Shown: positions 46,815 through 55,259 of the stretch, piece after piece
Layout: each line of letters starts with the position of its first letter
Position numbering within the stretch: position 1 is the first letter of the stretch
Origin: Pseudochrobactrum kiredjianiae
GTDB lineage: Bacteria; Pseudomonadota; Alphaproteobacteria; Rhizobiales; Rhizobiaceae
NCBI RefSeq assembly: GCF_030362795.1
Contig: NZ_JAUCBM010000002.1
Location: forward strand, 186,001 to 250,000
Direction of reading: 5' to 3'
Length of the DNA: 64,000 nucleotides
The notes under the pieces: generated by a model
Seen by the model: only the letters and a program-made list of their open reading frames with translations
Told to the model about the DNA's origin: nothing
Database searches by the model: none
Made by a program: the position numbers and the translations under genes

Positions 46815-47600
46815 ATGACACAGGATCAAACCCCTCAGGTTCCGACGCCGCCAATGGGACGCCCGCAACTGCGCCAGTGGGAACTGACAGTAACGGCAGT
46901 GGCTGATGCGCCGGTTAATATGCGTCGTGTGACCTTTACTGCGCCTGATATTGCAGAATTTACCTATCGTCCGGGGCAGGCCATCGTGATGATGCTGCCA
47001 ACTGCTGACGGTGAATTTGGCCGTCGTGACTATACAATTCGCAGCCTTGATACAGAAAAAGGTCTGCTGGACGTCGATTTTTTCATGCATGGCGATGCTA
47101 ATAATCTGACACCGGGGCCTGCTTTTGCCCGAGATGCGAAGATTGGTGACAAGATCAATGTGCGCGGCCCGCGCGGCGGTGCTTCTTTCCGGGAAGATGC
47201 AGACTGGCATCTGATCACCGGTGACGAGTGCTGCCTGCCAGCTATTTTCCATATTCTCGAAACCATGCCTGCTAAAGCGCAGATGCATGTGCTGATTGAG
47301 GTTGATAATACCGATTCCGAAATCGCTCTGAATGATATCCGTGAAGGACTGACCGCAACGCAGATTACATGGCTACATCGCGGAGACATTAAAGCTGGCC
47401 CGAGTGATTTTATGGCGCAGGCCGTTGCCGGTTATCATCTGCCGCATGGCCGTGGTCATGCCATTTTGATCGGTGAGACCAGCAATGTGCGTAAGCAGCG
47501 CCAGAATTTGCTATCGCGTGGTTTGACCCGTGAGCAGATCGCTTCAGAAGGATATTGGCGTCCGGGTCGTATCGGCGGCCATGATCACGTTGAAGACTGA
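46815..47600 (+). CDS. Siderophore-interacting FAD-binding protein (ferric-siderophore reductase)
   Basis: 261 residues of the SIP/ViuB family. The FAD-binding barrel contains VTFTAPDIAEFTYRPGQA and GRRDYTIRS. The C-terminal SIP domain includes HLITGDECCLPAIFHILE and ends with the typical SEGYWRPGRIGGHDHVED. It reduces ferric-siderophore in the cytoplasm to free the iron. It heads an iron-siderophore uptake run. No convincing RirA or Irr box was identified upstream. Confidence 0.93.
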   Translation: MTQDQTPQVPTPPMGRPQLRQWELTVTAVADAPVNMRRVTFTAPDIAEFTYRPGQAIVMMLPTADGEFGRRDYTIRSLDTEKGLLDVDFFMHGDANNLTPGPAFARDAKIGDKINVRGPRGGASFREDADWHLITGDECCLPAIFHILETMPAKAQMHVLIEVDNTDSEIALNDIREGLTATQITWLHRGDIKAGPSDFMAQAVAGYHLPHGRGHAILIGETSNVRKQRQNLLSRGLTREQIASEGYWRPGRIGGHDHVED

Positions 47601-47647
47601 TAATCGAGACAATTCAAATTGAAATGTTCAGGTGAAGAGGAAATAAG

Positions 47648-48559
47648 ATGAAACGCATGACAGGACTTTTCGCAAGCATCGCTGCCGGTGCCCTATTGTT
47701 TGCAGGTGCAGCTCTTGCCGGTGAAGTCACCATTAAACATGCCCAAGGTGAAACAAAACTGCCGGATGTTCCGCAGAAAGTGATTACCTTTGATCTTTCA
47801 TCACTCGATACGCTGGATGCTCTGGGCGTTAAGGTTTCCGGTGTTCCGACCATCAAATTACAGGATTACTTAAGCAAATATGCTGCCGATGACTATATCA
47901 AGGTAGGCACATTGTTTGAGCCGGATTATGAAGCTGTGAATGCTGCCCAGCCTGATCTGATTATCGTTGGTGGTCGTTCCGCTGCTAAATATGCAGAGCT
48001 GGCCAAGATTGCCCCAACGATTGATCTGACAGCAGATGCTGCCAATTTTGTGAAAAGCTCGGAAGACAATATCCGCACGCTTGCCAATATTTTTGGCAAA
48101 GACAAAGAAGCGGAAGAGGCTCTGACTAAGGTAAATGCCAAGAAGGATGAGCTGAAAGCACTGACTGCCAAATCCGGCACCGGCCTTCTGGTTCTCACCA
48201 CCGGCGGCAAGATCAGCGCCTATGGTCCGGGTTCGCGTTTTGGCGTGCTTTATGACGAATTTGGTGTGAAGCCTGCCGCAGACGATATCAAGCCGGGCGG
48301 TCATGGTCAGCCGGTTTCCTTTGAATATATTCTCGAGAAAAATCCGGATTGGCTCTATGTCATCGACCGCGATGCAGCAATTGGCCGCGAAGGCGTTGCC
48401 GCTGAAAAATTCCTCGACAATGCAGTGGTTGCCCAAACCAATGCATGGAAAAATAAGCAGGTGATCTATCTGGATGGTTCGGCATGGTATCTCAATGCCA
48501 GCGGTCTGACCTCAATGGGTAAAATCGTTGATCAGTTGATCGCCGGTCTCAAGAAGTAA
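47648..48559 (+). CDS. Siderophore ABC transporter substrate-binding protein
   Basis: A 303-residue binding protein of class III (FatB/CeuE/YclQ-like), with a signal peptide ending near ALAGE. It continues TIKHAQGETKLPDVPQKVIT, and later KYAELAKIAPTIDLT and SEDNIRTLANIFGKDKE, the FatB-type pattern. A catecholate or petrobactin-like ligand is suggested by family. A terminator-like hairpin (48688) lies between it and the permeases, which may set higher expression of this component. Confidence 0.92.
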   Translation: MKRMTGLFASIAAGALLFAGAALAGEVTIKHAQGETKLPDVPQKVITFDLSSLDTLDALGVKVSGVPTIKLQDYLSKYAADDYIKVGTLFEPDYEAVNAAQPDLIIVGGRSAAKYAELAKIAPTIDLTADAANFVKSSEDNIRTLANIFGKDKEAEEALTKVNAKKDELKALTAKSGTGLLVLTTGGKISAYGPGSRFGVLYDEFGVKPAADDIKPGGHGQPVSFEYILEKNPDWLYVIDRDAAIGREGVAAEKFLDNAVVAQTNAWKNKQVIYLDGSAWYLNASGLTSMGKIVDQLIAGLKK

Positions 48560-48687
48560 TCCTGCAAAGGCGAATATCCGGCTGTGACAAGCGATCTTTA
48601 TGGATAAGCGGAGTAAATATGTCGTGTTTTGACTTTACCCCGCCGGTTCTTTCAGGCTAAAGCATCCAGATTGTCTGCAAAGCTTTT

Positions 48688-48726
48688 TAAAAGGCAGCAA
48701 TGCATTGTCACTGCTGCCTTTTTATT
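48688..48726 (+). terminator. Terminator-like hairpin after the siderophore-binding gene
   Basis: AAAAGGCAGCA pairs with TGCTGCCTTTT and the T-run continues TTTATT. It lies about 130 bases past the binding-protein stop and 80 before the permease start, so it may partly end transcription in mid-operon. Confidence 0.8.
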
Positions 48727-48805
48727 ATGCTTGTGTTGTTTCCACCGCTGATCGCTTGTGCAGCTATGTCTGTGAAGCGAAACGCTTAAAACGGTTGCCG
48801 TCCTT

Positions 48806-49765
48806 GTGAAGTTGATTGCTGCCACATGCCTGCTGATCGTTCTTGCGCTGATAAGCTTGTTTATCGGTGTGAGTGACGTGTCTGTACAAAGCCTGTTTGG
48901 TGATGAAACCGCACGGCGCGCGCAATTCGTTCTGGTGGAAACCCGTATTCCGCGCACCCTTGCGCTGATCCTTGCCGGTGCAGGGATGGCCGTTTCCGGC
49001 ACAATCATGCAGATTTTGGCGCGTAACCGTTTTGTCGAACCTTCAACTGCAGGTACGGTGGATTCCGCTTCCCTTGGTATTCTGACAGTCATGATATTGG
49101 CGCCGGGATTGCCGGTTTTCGGCAAGATGCTGGTGGCGACAAGTTTTGCACTGGCCGGTACTGCGCTGTTTATGCTGATTTTGCGTCAAATTCCGCTGCG
49201 CTCGCCGGTGATTGTGCCACTTGTCGGGATTATGCTCGGCGGGGTAATCTCGGCGATCACCACATTCTTTGCCTATCGTTTCGACCTGTTACAGTCGATG
49301 GGCGCATGGACAACCGGTGATTTTTCGGCCGTGTTGCGTGGCCGCTATGAATTATTGTGGCTGTCTTTCGGCCTGACCATTGCGGCCTATATTGCCGCTG
49401 ACCGGTTTACCGTCGCCGGTATGGGCGAGGCTTTTACGACCAATCTCGGTTTGAATTATCGCCGTGTTATGACTTTGGGTTTGACGATCGTCTCCATGGT
49501 CACGGCATGCGTGGTGACAACGGTGGGCATTGTGCCGTTTCTCGGGCTGATTGTGCCGAATGTGGTGAGCATGGTGATGGGCGACAGTATGCGCCGCTCA
49601 TTGCCGTGGATTGCCTTGCTGGGTGCCGGTCTGGTACTGATCTGCGATATGATCGGACGCACAATTAATGCGCCTTATGAAATTCCGGTCGGTACAATTC
49701 TCGGTGTACTGGGCAGTGCCTTCTTCCTGTATCTCGTTTTAAGGAAGTCGGCCCGTGGTGCATGA
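48806..49765 (+). CDS. Siderophore ABC transporter permease 1
   Basis: 319 residues, FecCD family, FatD/YclN-like. Markers are RIPRTLALILAGAGMAVSGTIMQ (spanning about residues 48-70) and GIVPFLGLIVPNVVS near residue 243. The start is a GTG; no strong ribosome binding site is seen. The end overlaps the next permease by 11 bases. It forms the membrane channel with that gene. Confidence 0.92.
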   Translation: MKLIAATCLLIVLALISLFIGVSDVSVQSLFGDETARRAQFVLVETRIPRTLALILAGAGMAVSGTIMQILARNRFVEPSTAGTVDSASLGILTVMILAPGLPVFGKMLVATSFALAGTALFMLILRQIPLRSPVIVPLVGIMLGGVISAITTFFAYRFDLLQSMGAWTTGDFSAVLRGRYELLWLSFGLTIAAYIAADRFTVAGMGEAFTTNLGLNYRRVMTLGLTIVSMVTACVVTTVGIVPFLGLIVPNVVSMVMGDSMRRSLPWIALLGAGLVLICDMIGRTINAPYEIPVGTILGVLGSAFFLYLVLRKSARGA

Positions 49766-50783
49766 AACTGTCTTCGCCGTCCAGGATCGCTCACAGCCGC
49801 ATAATGCACTGGCTGCGGAAAATCCGGCCAATCGCCGCAGCGCTTTGAAAAGACTGGCATTGCTCGCGCTGCTTGCGCTGATTGCAATCGCAGGCTTTAT
49901 GACCATTGGCGCTAAGGGCAGCTGGAGCTTTGTACTGCCGTTTCGTGGTACCAAGCTGGCCGCGATGATTTTGGTTGCTTATTCTATCGCTTTATCGACG
50001 ATCCTGTTTCAGACCATCACCAATAACCGGATTTTGACGCCCTCGATCATGGGTTTTGATGCGCTCTATGCGCTGTTGCAAACGGTACTGGTTTTCACGC
50101 TTGGTGCTCATGCCGTTTCCATGGCCAATCCGAAACTGATGTTTTTGGTTGAAATTGCGCTGATGATGGGCTTTTCCGGTCTGCTCTATCGCTGGCTGTT
50201 TGCTGGTGAGGGGCGCTCGCTGCATCTCTTGATGCTGGTGGGGATTATCTTTGGCGTGTTTTTCCGTTCCGGCTCCGGTTTTTTACAGCGCATTATCGAT
50301 CCCAATGATTTTGTGGTGTTACAGGACAGATTATTCGCGTCTTTCAACACGATTGATAGTCAGTTGCTGGGCTTGTCAGCCATGATTGTCGGGCTGATTT
50401 CAGTTGTAGCTTGGCGTATTGGCCACCGGTTCGATATTCTGTCGCTGGGGCGTGAAACGGCTATCGGGCTTGGTGTAAATTACAAACGCACCACGATGAT
50501 TATTTTGATGATGGTTGCAGTGCTGGTTTCTGTATCCACCGCTCTGGTTGGGCCCGTCACATTTTTTGGTCTGCTGGTGGCTAATCTGGCCTATATGATT
50601 ATGCCGGTGACGCGGCACCGTTATACCATTCCTGCTGCTGTACTGCTGGCTGTGATCGCTTTGGTTGGCGGGCAGCTTATTCTTGAGCGTGTGTTTGCTT
50701 TCAATACTGCCTTGGGCATTGTGATTGAATTTGTCGGCGGTCTGTTCTTTATTCTGATGCTGGTACGAGGAGTTGCCCGATGA
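49755..50783 (+). CDS. Siderophore ABC transporter permease 2
   Basis: 342 residues, FecCD family, FatC/YclO-like. The start is a GTG with TAAGGAAG 7 bases upstream. The protein opens with a 35-residue hydrophilic tail before the first membrane segment. FRGTKLAAMILVAYSIALST and VGPVTFFGLLVANLAYMIMP are family stretches. It overlaps the ATPase gene by four bases (ATGA). Confidence 0.92.
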   Translation: MVHETVFAVQDRSQPHNALAAENPANRRSALKRLALLALLALIAIAGFMTIGAKGSWSFVLPFRGTKLAAMILVAYSIALSTILFQTITNNRILTPSIMGFDALYALLQTVLVFTLGAHAVSMANPKLMFLVEIALMMGFSGLLYRWLFAGEGRSLHLLMLVGIIFGVFFRSGSGFLQRIIDPNDFVVLQDRLFASFNTIDSQLLGLSAMIVGLISVVAWRIGHRFDILSLGRETAIGLGVNYKRTTMIILMMVAVLVSVSTALVGPVTFFGLLVANLAYMIMPVTRHRYTIPAAVLLAVIALVGGQLILERVFAFNTALGIVIEFVGGLFFILMLVRGVAR

Positions 50784-51538
50784 TTGAGGTCAAAGCCGTC
50801 AGTAAAACCTATGGCGAAACTCTGGTGGTCAATAATGTTTCTGTGACATTGCCATCAGGCGGCATCACATCGATTATCGGCCCCAATGGTGCCGGTAAAT
50901 CCACATTGCTGTCGATGATCAGCCGTCTTATTCCGACGGATCAGGGTCAGGTACTGGTCGATAATATGGATGTGGCACGCACTGCCGGAGATGTGCTGGC
51001 AAAACGCCTGTCGATCCTGCGACAGGAAAACCATATGACTGCACGTCTGACCGTGCGTGATCTGGTGACCTTCGGTCGGTATCCGTATAGCAAAGGCAGA
51101 CCAACGGCAGAAGACGCCCAATTCGTGGCGCGGTCTATTCAGTATTTGAATTTGAGTGATCTTGCCGATCGATTTCTGGATGAATTGTCGGGCGGTCAGC
51201 GCCAGCGTGCCTATGTGGCGATGGTACTGTGTCAGGATACGGATTACACGCTGTTTGACGAGCCGCTGAATAATCTCGATATGAAACATTCGGTCGAGAT
51301 GATGAAGCTATTGCGTAAAGCGGCGGATGATCTGGGCAAGACCGTTGTCGTCGTGCTGCATGATATTAATTTCGCGTCCTGCTATTCCGACCATATTGTT
51401 GCAATGCAGAATGGTAAGTTGTTCTGTCAGGGCACACCGGAAGAGATTGTCTGCCCTGTGGTGCTGGAGACCATCTATGGTACGGTGTTCAAAGTGCAGG
51501 ATGTCGAAGGCAAGCGGATAGCCACCTATTTCATGTAA
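50780..51538 (+). CDS. Siderophore ABC transporter ATPase
   Basis: 252 residues with Walker A GPNGAGKST, signature [10 protein letters not shown] and a Walker B YTLFDEPLNNLD in which an F precedes the D-E pair. It is the FepC/FatE/YclP type and completes the importer. A hairpin with perfect 7-bp stem follows its stop. Confidence 0.94.
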   Translation: MIEVKAVSKTYGETLVVNNVSVTLPSGGITSIIGPNGAGKSTLLSMISRLIPTDQGQVLVDNMDVARTAGDVLAKRLSILRQENHMTARLTVRDLVTFGRYPYSKGRPTAEDAQFVARSIQYLNLSDLADRFLDELSGGQRQRAYVAMVLCQDTDYTLFDEPLNNLDMKHSVEMMKLLRKAADDLGKTVVVVLHDINFASCYSDHIVAMQNGKLFCQGTPEEIVCPVVLETIYGTVFKVQDVEGKRIATYFM

Positions 51539-51542
51539 AAGC

Positions 51543-51590
51543 TGCGCTGCTTCTTATCGATTCAGAAACAGCGCACTTCCTTTTACTTGC
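51543..51590. terminator. Terminator-like hairpin between convergent genes
   Basis: TGCGCTG with CAGCGCA, plus inner TTCT with AGAA, form a stem between the ATPase gene and the NTF2-like gene. CTTCCTTTTACTT follows on the plus strand, so the T-run is weak. Confidence 0.5.
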
Positions 51591-51996
51591 TGACCTGTGC
51601 AATCCAGTCATTGAGATTGTAGTAATTGCTGATGCGGGCAACTTTGCCGTCACGTAGCTCAAAAAACGCACCGGCAGGCAGCACATATTTCTGGCCTTTG
51701 GCTTCCGGCAAGCCTTCGTCTGTGGCCAGATATTCACCATTCACGATAAATTCCGCTGCGCCACGTGTGCCTTCCGCATTGGCCATGATTACCATTTCGG
51801 TGAGATTTTCCTTATAGGAACTGTTCATATGCGCCATGAAAGAGCGGAAATGCTCTTTGCCTTGATGGCGCTCGCCCTGATTAATGTCATGCACGACTTC
51901 ATCATGCAGCAGGTTGAGAAAAGTCTCCATATCCTGCGCATTAAAAGCATCATAATAGGCGCGGATAATCTGTGTTGCAGTCATTGAGGCGGTCAT
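51583..51996 (-). CDS. SnoaL/NTF2-like fold protein
   Basis: 137 residues: a single small alpha-beta cone domain of the nuclear transport factor 2/ketosteroid isomerase superfamily. Family marks are IIRAYYDAFNAQDMETFLNLLHDEV and the closing FFELRDGKVARISNYYNL. Such proteins include isomerases, hydrolases and simple binding proteins, so the activity cannot be told. GGGAG lies before the ATG. It is divergent from the GNAT/nitrilase pair. Confidence 0.85.
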   Translation of the reverse strand: MTASMTATQIIRAYYDAFNAQDMETFLNLLHDEVVHDINQGERHQGKEHFRSFMAHMNSSYKENLTEMVIMANAEGTRGAAEFIVNGEYLATDEGLPEAKGQKYVLPAGAFFELRDGKVARISNYYNLNDWIAQVSK

Positions 51997-52160
51997 GGCA
52001 ATGTCTCCCGAATATTTGCTGACCCTTCTTAAGCCTTGTGCGGCAAAAGCAAAGGCGTAAATGCGCAGGGAAATGGCACTTTTGCGTAATTCTTTGCCGT
52101 AACCAGTCCTGTTCTTTTAGGCGTGATCGCTTATAGAGAAAGGGAGCTGGAGGATAGTGC

Positions 52161-52754
52161 ATGACTGTCAGAATTGAGACCTATTCAGGCCGCGCTATCG
52201 CGCCTTATATTGACGATCTGGCACGGTTGCGCATGAAGGTATTCCGCGATTTTCCTTATCTTTATGACGGGGAAATGGATTACGAAGCCAGTTACATTGC
52301 GACTTATGCGCAATCTCCTGACAGTCTCTTTGTGCTGGCGATTGATGGCGCTGATGTCATCGGCGCATCTACCGGTATTCCGATGCGTGATGAAACACCG
52401 GCGTTCAAAGCTCCCTTTATCGGCCTTGGTTATGATCCGACTAAAATCTTTTATTTCGGGGAATCTGTATTGTTACCCACCTATCGCGGCACCGGCCTTG
52501 GCGTGCGCTTTTTTGAAGCGCGCGAAAACTATGCGCGCCAGAGCGGGGCGTTTACGACTTGTTGTTTTTGCGCGGTGGAGCGCCCTCAGGATCATCCGCT
52601 GCGACCGGCAGAATATCAGCCGCTGGACAGCTTCTGGAATAAACGCGGCTTCTTTCACCGTCCGGAATTACGCACACAGTATAGCTGGCGTGATGTGGGA
52701 GATGTTCATGAAACTGATAAGCCAATGTCATTCTGGGTGAAGGAACTGAGCTGA
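52161..52754 (+). CDS. GNAT-family N-acetyltransferase
   Basis: 197 residues. GNAT features are a beta-alpha core with ALDGADVIGASTG-like strands and the acetyl-CoA loop region YRGTGLGVRFFEARENYARQ at about residues 110-129. GGAGG lies upstream of the ATG. It overlaps the nitrilase gene (TGATG), a pairing seen widely in proteobacteria, so the two probably act on one unknown substrate. Confidence 0.88.
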   Translation: MTVRIETYSGRAIAPYIDDLARLRMKVFRDFPYLYDGEMDYEASYIATYAQSPDSLFVLAIDGADVIGASTGIPMRDETPAFKAPFIGLGYDPTKIFYFGESVLLPTYRGTGLGVRFFEARENYARQSGAFTTCCFCAVERPQDHPLRPAEYQPLDSFWNKRGFFHRPELRTQYSWRDVGDVHETDKPMSFWVKELS

Positions 52755-53632
52755 TGCTGCACCTTGCTTCTTGCCAATATGTGATTGAGTTGATTGAAAC
52801 ATGGGATGCCTATGAGCAGCATTTGCGTGCGCTCTGCGCGGATGCGGTGGCTCAAGGCGCGCAGGTTCTGCTATTGCCGGAATATGCGGGGCTTGTGCTA
52901 TCCGGTCAGTTAGAGCCAGAGGTTCGCAGTGATCTGCATGGTTCGATCTCTGGCATTCAGCCGCTTATTCCACGCTGGCTGGAGCTTTGTGAGGCAATTG
53001 CCCGTGAGCATAGGATTGTCTTGCAGCCCGGCAGTGCACCAGTGCTTGATGCGGATGGCAAATATCGCAATCGCGCATGGCTGTTCGGGCCGGAGGGTCT
53101 CATCGGGCATCAGGATAAAATCATTATGACCCGTTTTGAGCGCGAGCAATGGAGCATCAGCGGCGGTGTTGAGGATGTGCGTTGTTTTGAAACTGCATTT
53201 GGCCGGATCGGGATTCTGATCTGCTATGATAATGAGTTTCCGATGCTGTCACGTCGACTGAGCGATCAGGGCGCAGAACTGATTTTGGCGCCGAGCTGCA
53301 CAGATACGCTGGCGGGTTATTATCGCGTGCGTATCGGCGCGCAAGCGCGGGCGCTGGAAAATCAGTTTGCTGTGTTGGTATCTCCGACGGCTGGCGAAGC
53401 TCTGTGGTCACCGGCGCTGGATGAAAACAGCGGTCGCGCAGCGCTCTATGTGCCGTCGGATTATGGAATGCCGCCAAGCGGTGTTTTTGCTGAGAGCGAA
53501 ACGGATACAACAGCGGTTAGCCGCTGGATGCATTGCAGCATTGATCTGGCGCAGGTTCGTCGCTTGCGGGAGCAGGGGCAGGTGTTTACCCACCGCGACT
53601 GGACGGAGCAATTTATCGGCCGCGACGAGTAG
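52754..53632 (+). CDS. Carbon-nitrogen hydrolase (nitrilase superfamily)
   Basis: 292 residues. The catalytic triad is visible as E43 (LLPEYAGL), K122 (QDKIIMTRF) and C157 (LICYDNEFP). It hydrolyses a non-peptide carbon-nitrogen bond of an unknown amide. Start and stop couple it to the GNAT gene. The C-terminus ends inside a three-unit 27-base repeat coding RDW(T/P)EQF-like blocks; the stop codon lies in the middle unit and the frame stays open for a further 14 codons after it. Confidence 0.9.
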   Translation: MLHLASCQYVIELIETWDAYEQHLRALCADAVAQGAQVLLLPEYAGLVLSGQLEPEVRSDLHGSISGIQPLIPRWLELCEAIAREHRIVLQPGSAPVLDADGKYRNRAWLFGPEGLIGHQDKIIMTRFEREQWSISGGVEDVRCFETAFGRIGILICYDNEFPMLSRRLSDQGAELILAPSCTDTLAGYYRVRIGAQARALENQFAVLVSPTAGEALWSPALDENSGRAALYVPSDYGMPPSGVFAESETDTTAVSRWMHCSIDLAQVRRLREQGQVFTHRDWTEQFIGRDE

Positions 53633-53674
53633 GAGCAGTTTATTAATCGCGACTGGCCGGAACAGTTCACCACT
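53594..53674 (+). repeat. Three tandem 27-bp coding repeats across a stop codon
   Basis: Units 53594-53620, 53621-53647 and 53648-53674 each start with CGCGAC and code RDWTEQFIG, RDE-stop-EQFIN and RDWPEQFTT. A TGA follows the third unit. The TAG of unit 2 lies where unit 1 has acg and unit 3 ccg, and is one base from TGG, AAG or CAG. Confidence 0.85.
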
Positions 53675-53840
53675 TGACCGGTGTGATATCACAGCTGCAA
53701 CGCGCTCGTATTTAAATCGTCATATTAAGCCCCTATATATAGGCAGATAGGATAAATGGCGTGATGAGAAAGCAAGTTTTGCATAGCATCTGTGTAAATT
53801 TATAAAATCAGTTTCGATTTTTAAGATTATGCAGTAAAGA
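53675..53840. other. Intergenic region before the polyamine genes
   Basis: Apart from the palindrome CCTATATATAGG (53732-53743), nothing supportable is seen up to the structured leader at 53841. Confidence 0.5.
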
Positions 53841-53905
53841 AGGGTCACCGCAGTCAGGCGCCATATGCCACGCGGTTTCCTGCCCGCAGGATGACATTTT
53901 TCCCG
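53841..53905 (+). ncRNA. Structured leader of the polyamine operon, three-way junction
   Basis: Base pairing gives P1 (GTCA 53844-53847 with TGAC 53892-53895), P2 (CCGC 53848-53851 with GCGG 53872-53875, with an inner GGC/GCC) and P3 (TCCTGC 53878-53883 with GCAGGA 53886-53891), with almost no unpaired linkers. The flanking GGG and CCC can extend P1 across an internal loop. It ends about 38 bases before a TTG start. The speF motif described upstream of alphaproteobacterial decarboxylases is the best known comparison; identity is not checked. Confidence 0.6.
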
Positions 53906-53942
53906 CCACAATGCGTAACTGTAACGGACCGGACAAAACGAA

Positions 53943-55043
53943 TTGACGATTAACACCCCGTATTACCTCATCGATAAAAGCAAACTCCTGCCTAATCTGG
54001 AAAAGATCAAATATGTGCGTGAGCAGTCCGGCGCGAAATCGCTGCTGGCACTGAAGTGTTTTGCCACATGGTCTGTGTTTGATCTGATGAGCGAATATAT
54101 GGATGGCACAACGTCGTCTTCGCTTTATGAAGTTCGTCTGGGCAAAGAAAAGTTTCCGGGTGAAACCCATGCTTACAGCGTGGCCTATGCGGATGATGAA
54201 ATTGAAGATGTGCTGAAAAACAGCGACAAAATCATCTTTAACTCCATTGGTCAGCTGACCCGCTTTGATGAAGCATCGAAAAACCATATCCGTGGTCTGC
54301 GTGTAAACCCGCAGGTTTCCACATCGGACTTTACACTGGCCGATCCTGCGCGCCCGTTCAGCCGTCTTGGTGAATGGGATGCCGCAAAGATCGAAGCCGT
54401 GATGGATAAAGTCTCCGGCTTCATGTTCCACAACAATTGTGAGAACGACAAATTTGAGCGTTTCGATGAGATGCTCGGTATTATTGAAGAGCGCTTTGGT
54501 CATTTGATTGCGCGCGTGAAATGGGTCAGCCTTGGCGGCGGTATCCACTTTACCGGTGACAATTATCCGCTGGATAAGTTCTGCGCGCGTCTTAAAGCTT
54601 TCTCTGAGAAATATGGCGTACAGCTTTATCTGGAGCCGGGTGAAGCCGCGATCACCAAATCCGCGACGCTGGAAGTGACCGTGCTTGATACGCTGTTCAA
54701 CGGCAAAAATCTGGCAATCGTCGATAGCTCGATTGAAGCTCATATGCTTGATCTGCTGATCTATCGTCAGACTGCGAAGCTGGAGCCGAATACTGGCGAC
54801 AATGAAATTATGATCTGCGGCAAATCCTGCCTTGCCGGTGATATTTTCGGTGAATTCCGTTTTGAAAAACCATTGCAGATTGGTGATCGCCTCTCCATTC
54901 AGGATGTGGCCGGTTACACAATGGTCAAGAAAAACTGGTTCAACGGCGTTAAAATGCCATCCATCGTTGTCCGTCAGCTCGACGGAACAGAAGAGCTTGT
55001 CAAAGAGTTTACCTTTGACGATTTTGCTGCCGCTCTTTCCTGA
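53943..55043 (+). CDS. nspC: Carboxynorspermidine/carboxyspermidine decarboxylase
   Basis: A 366-residue fold III PLP decarboxylase of the NspC/CANSDC family. LALKCF at about residue 36 holds the PLP lysine, and CGKSCLAGD later supplies the partner cysteine region. It converts carboxyspermidine (or the nor- form) to spermidine. The start is a TTG: an in-frame TAA lies six codons upstream and no ATG comes between, so no other start is available. A structured leader precedes it. The dehydrogenase that makes its substrate follows about 220 bases later. Confidence 0.93.
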   Translation: MTINTPYYLIDKSKLLPNLEKIKYVREQSGAKSLLALKCFATWSVFDLMSEYMDGTTSSSLYEVRLGKEKFPGETHAYSVAYADDEIEDVLKNSDKIIFNSIGQLTRFDEASKNHIRGLRVNPQVSTSDFTLADPARPFSRLGEWDAAKIEAVMDKVSGFMFHNNCENDKFERFDEMLGIIEERFGHLIARVKWVSLGGGIHFTGDNYPLDKFCARLKAFSEKYGVQLYLEPGEAAITKSATLEVTVLDTLFNGKNLAIVDSSIEAHMLDLLIYRQTAKLEPNTGDNEIMICGKSCLAGDIFGEFRFEKPLQIGDRLSIQDVAGYTMVKKNWFNGVKMPSIVVRQLDGTEELVKEFTFDDFAAALS

Positions 55044-55054
55044 GGCAGATATAA

Positions 55055-55134
55055 GCAGTTTCAGGAAAAGTGGAAACCGGTTTTCCGTCCGAAACTGCGT
55101 TTAAAAAAATAGATCGTTTTGTTAAAAACGATCT
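55055..55134 (+). repeat. Diverged copy of dispersed repeat, copy F
   Basis: The first hairpin is GCAGTTTC ... GAAACTGC (perfect 8-bp arms, with GGAAA/TTTCC inside). The second is AGATCGTTTT with AAAACGATCT (perfect 10-bp arms). The two-hairpin layout recalls the dispersed element, but the linker is only weakly similar. It lies between the decarboxylase and dehydrogenase genes and may also act as a partial terminator. Confidence 0.5.
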
Positions 55135-55259
55135 AACTGCAACCGATGTGCTTTGTGCGGAGCAATCTGGACAGGGCGTCTCATTGATTAGTGCATAATC
55201 CTCATTTGAAAAGTCCTGAGATTATGCCGAAAAGGCTACTATGGAGCGTACCGCGTGAA

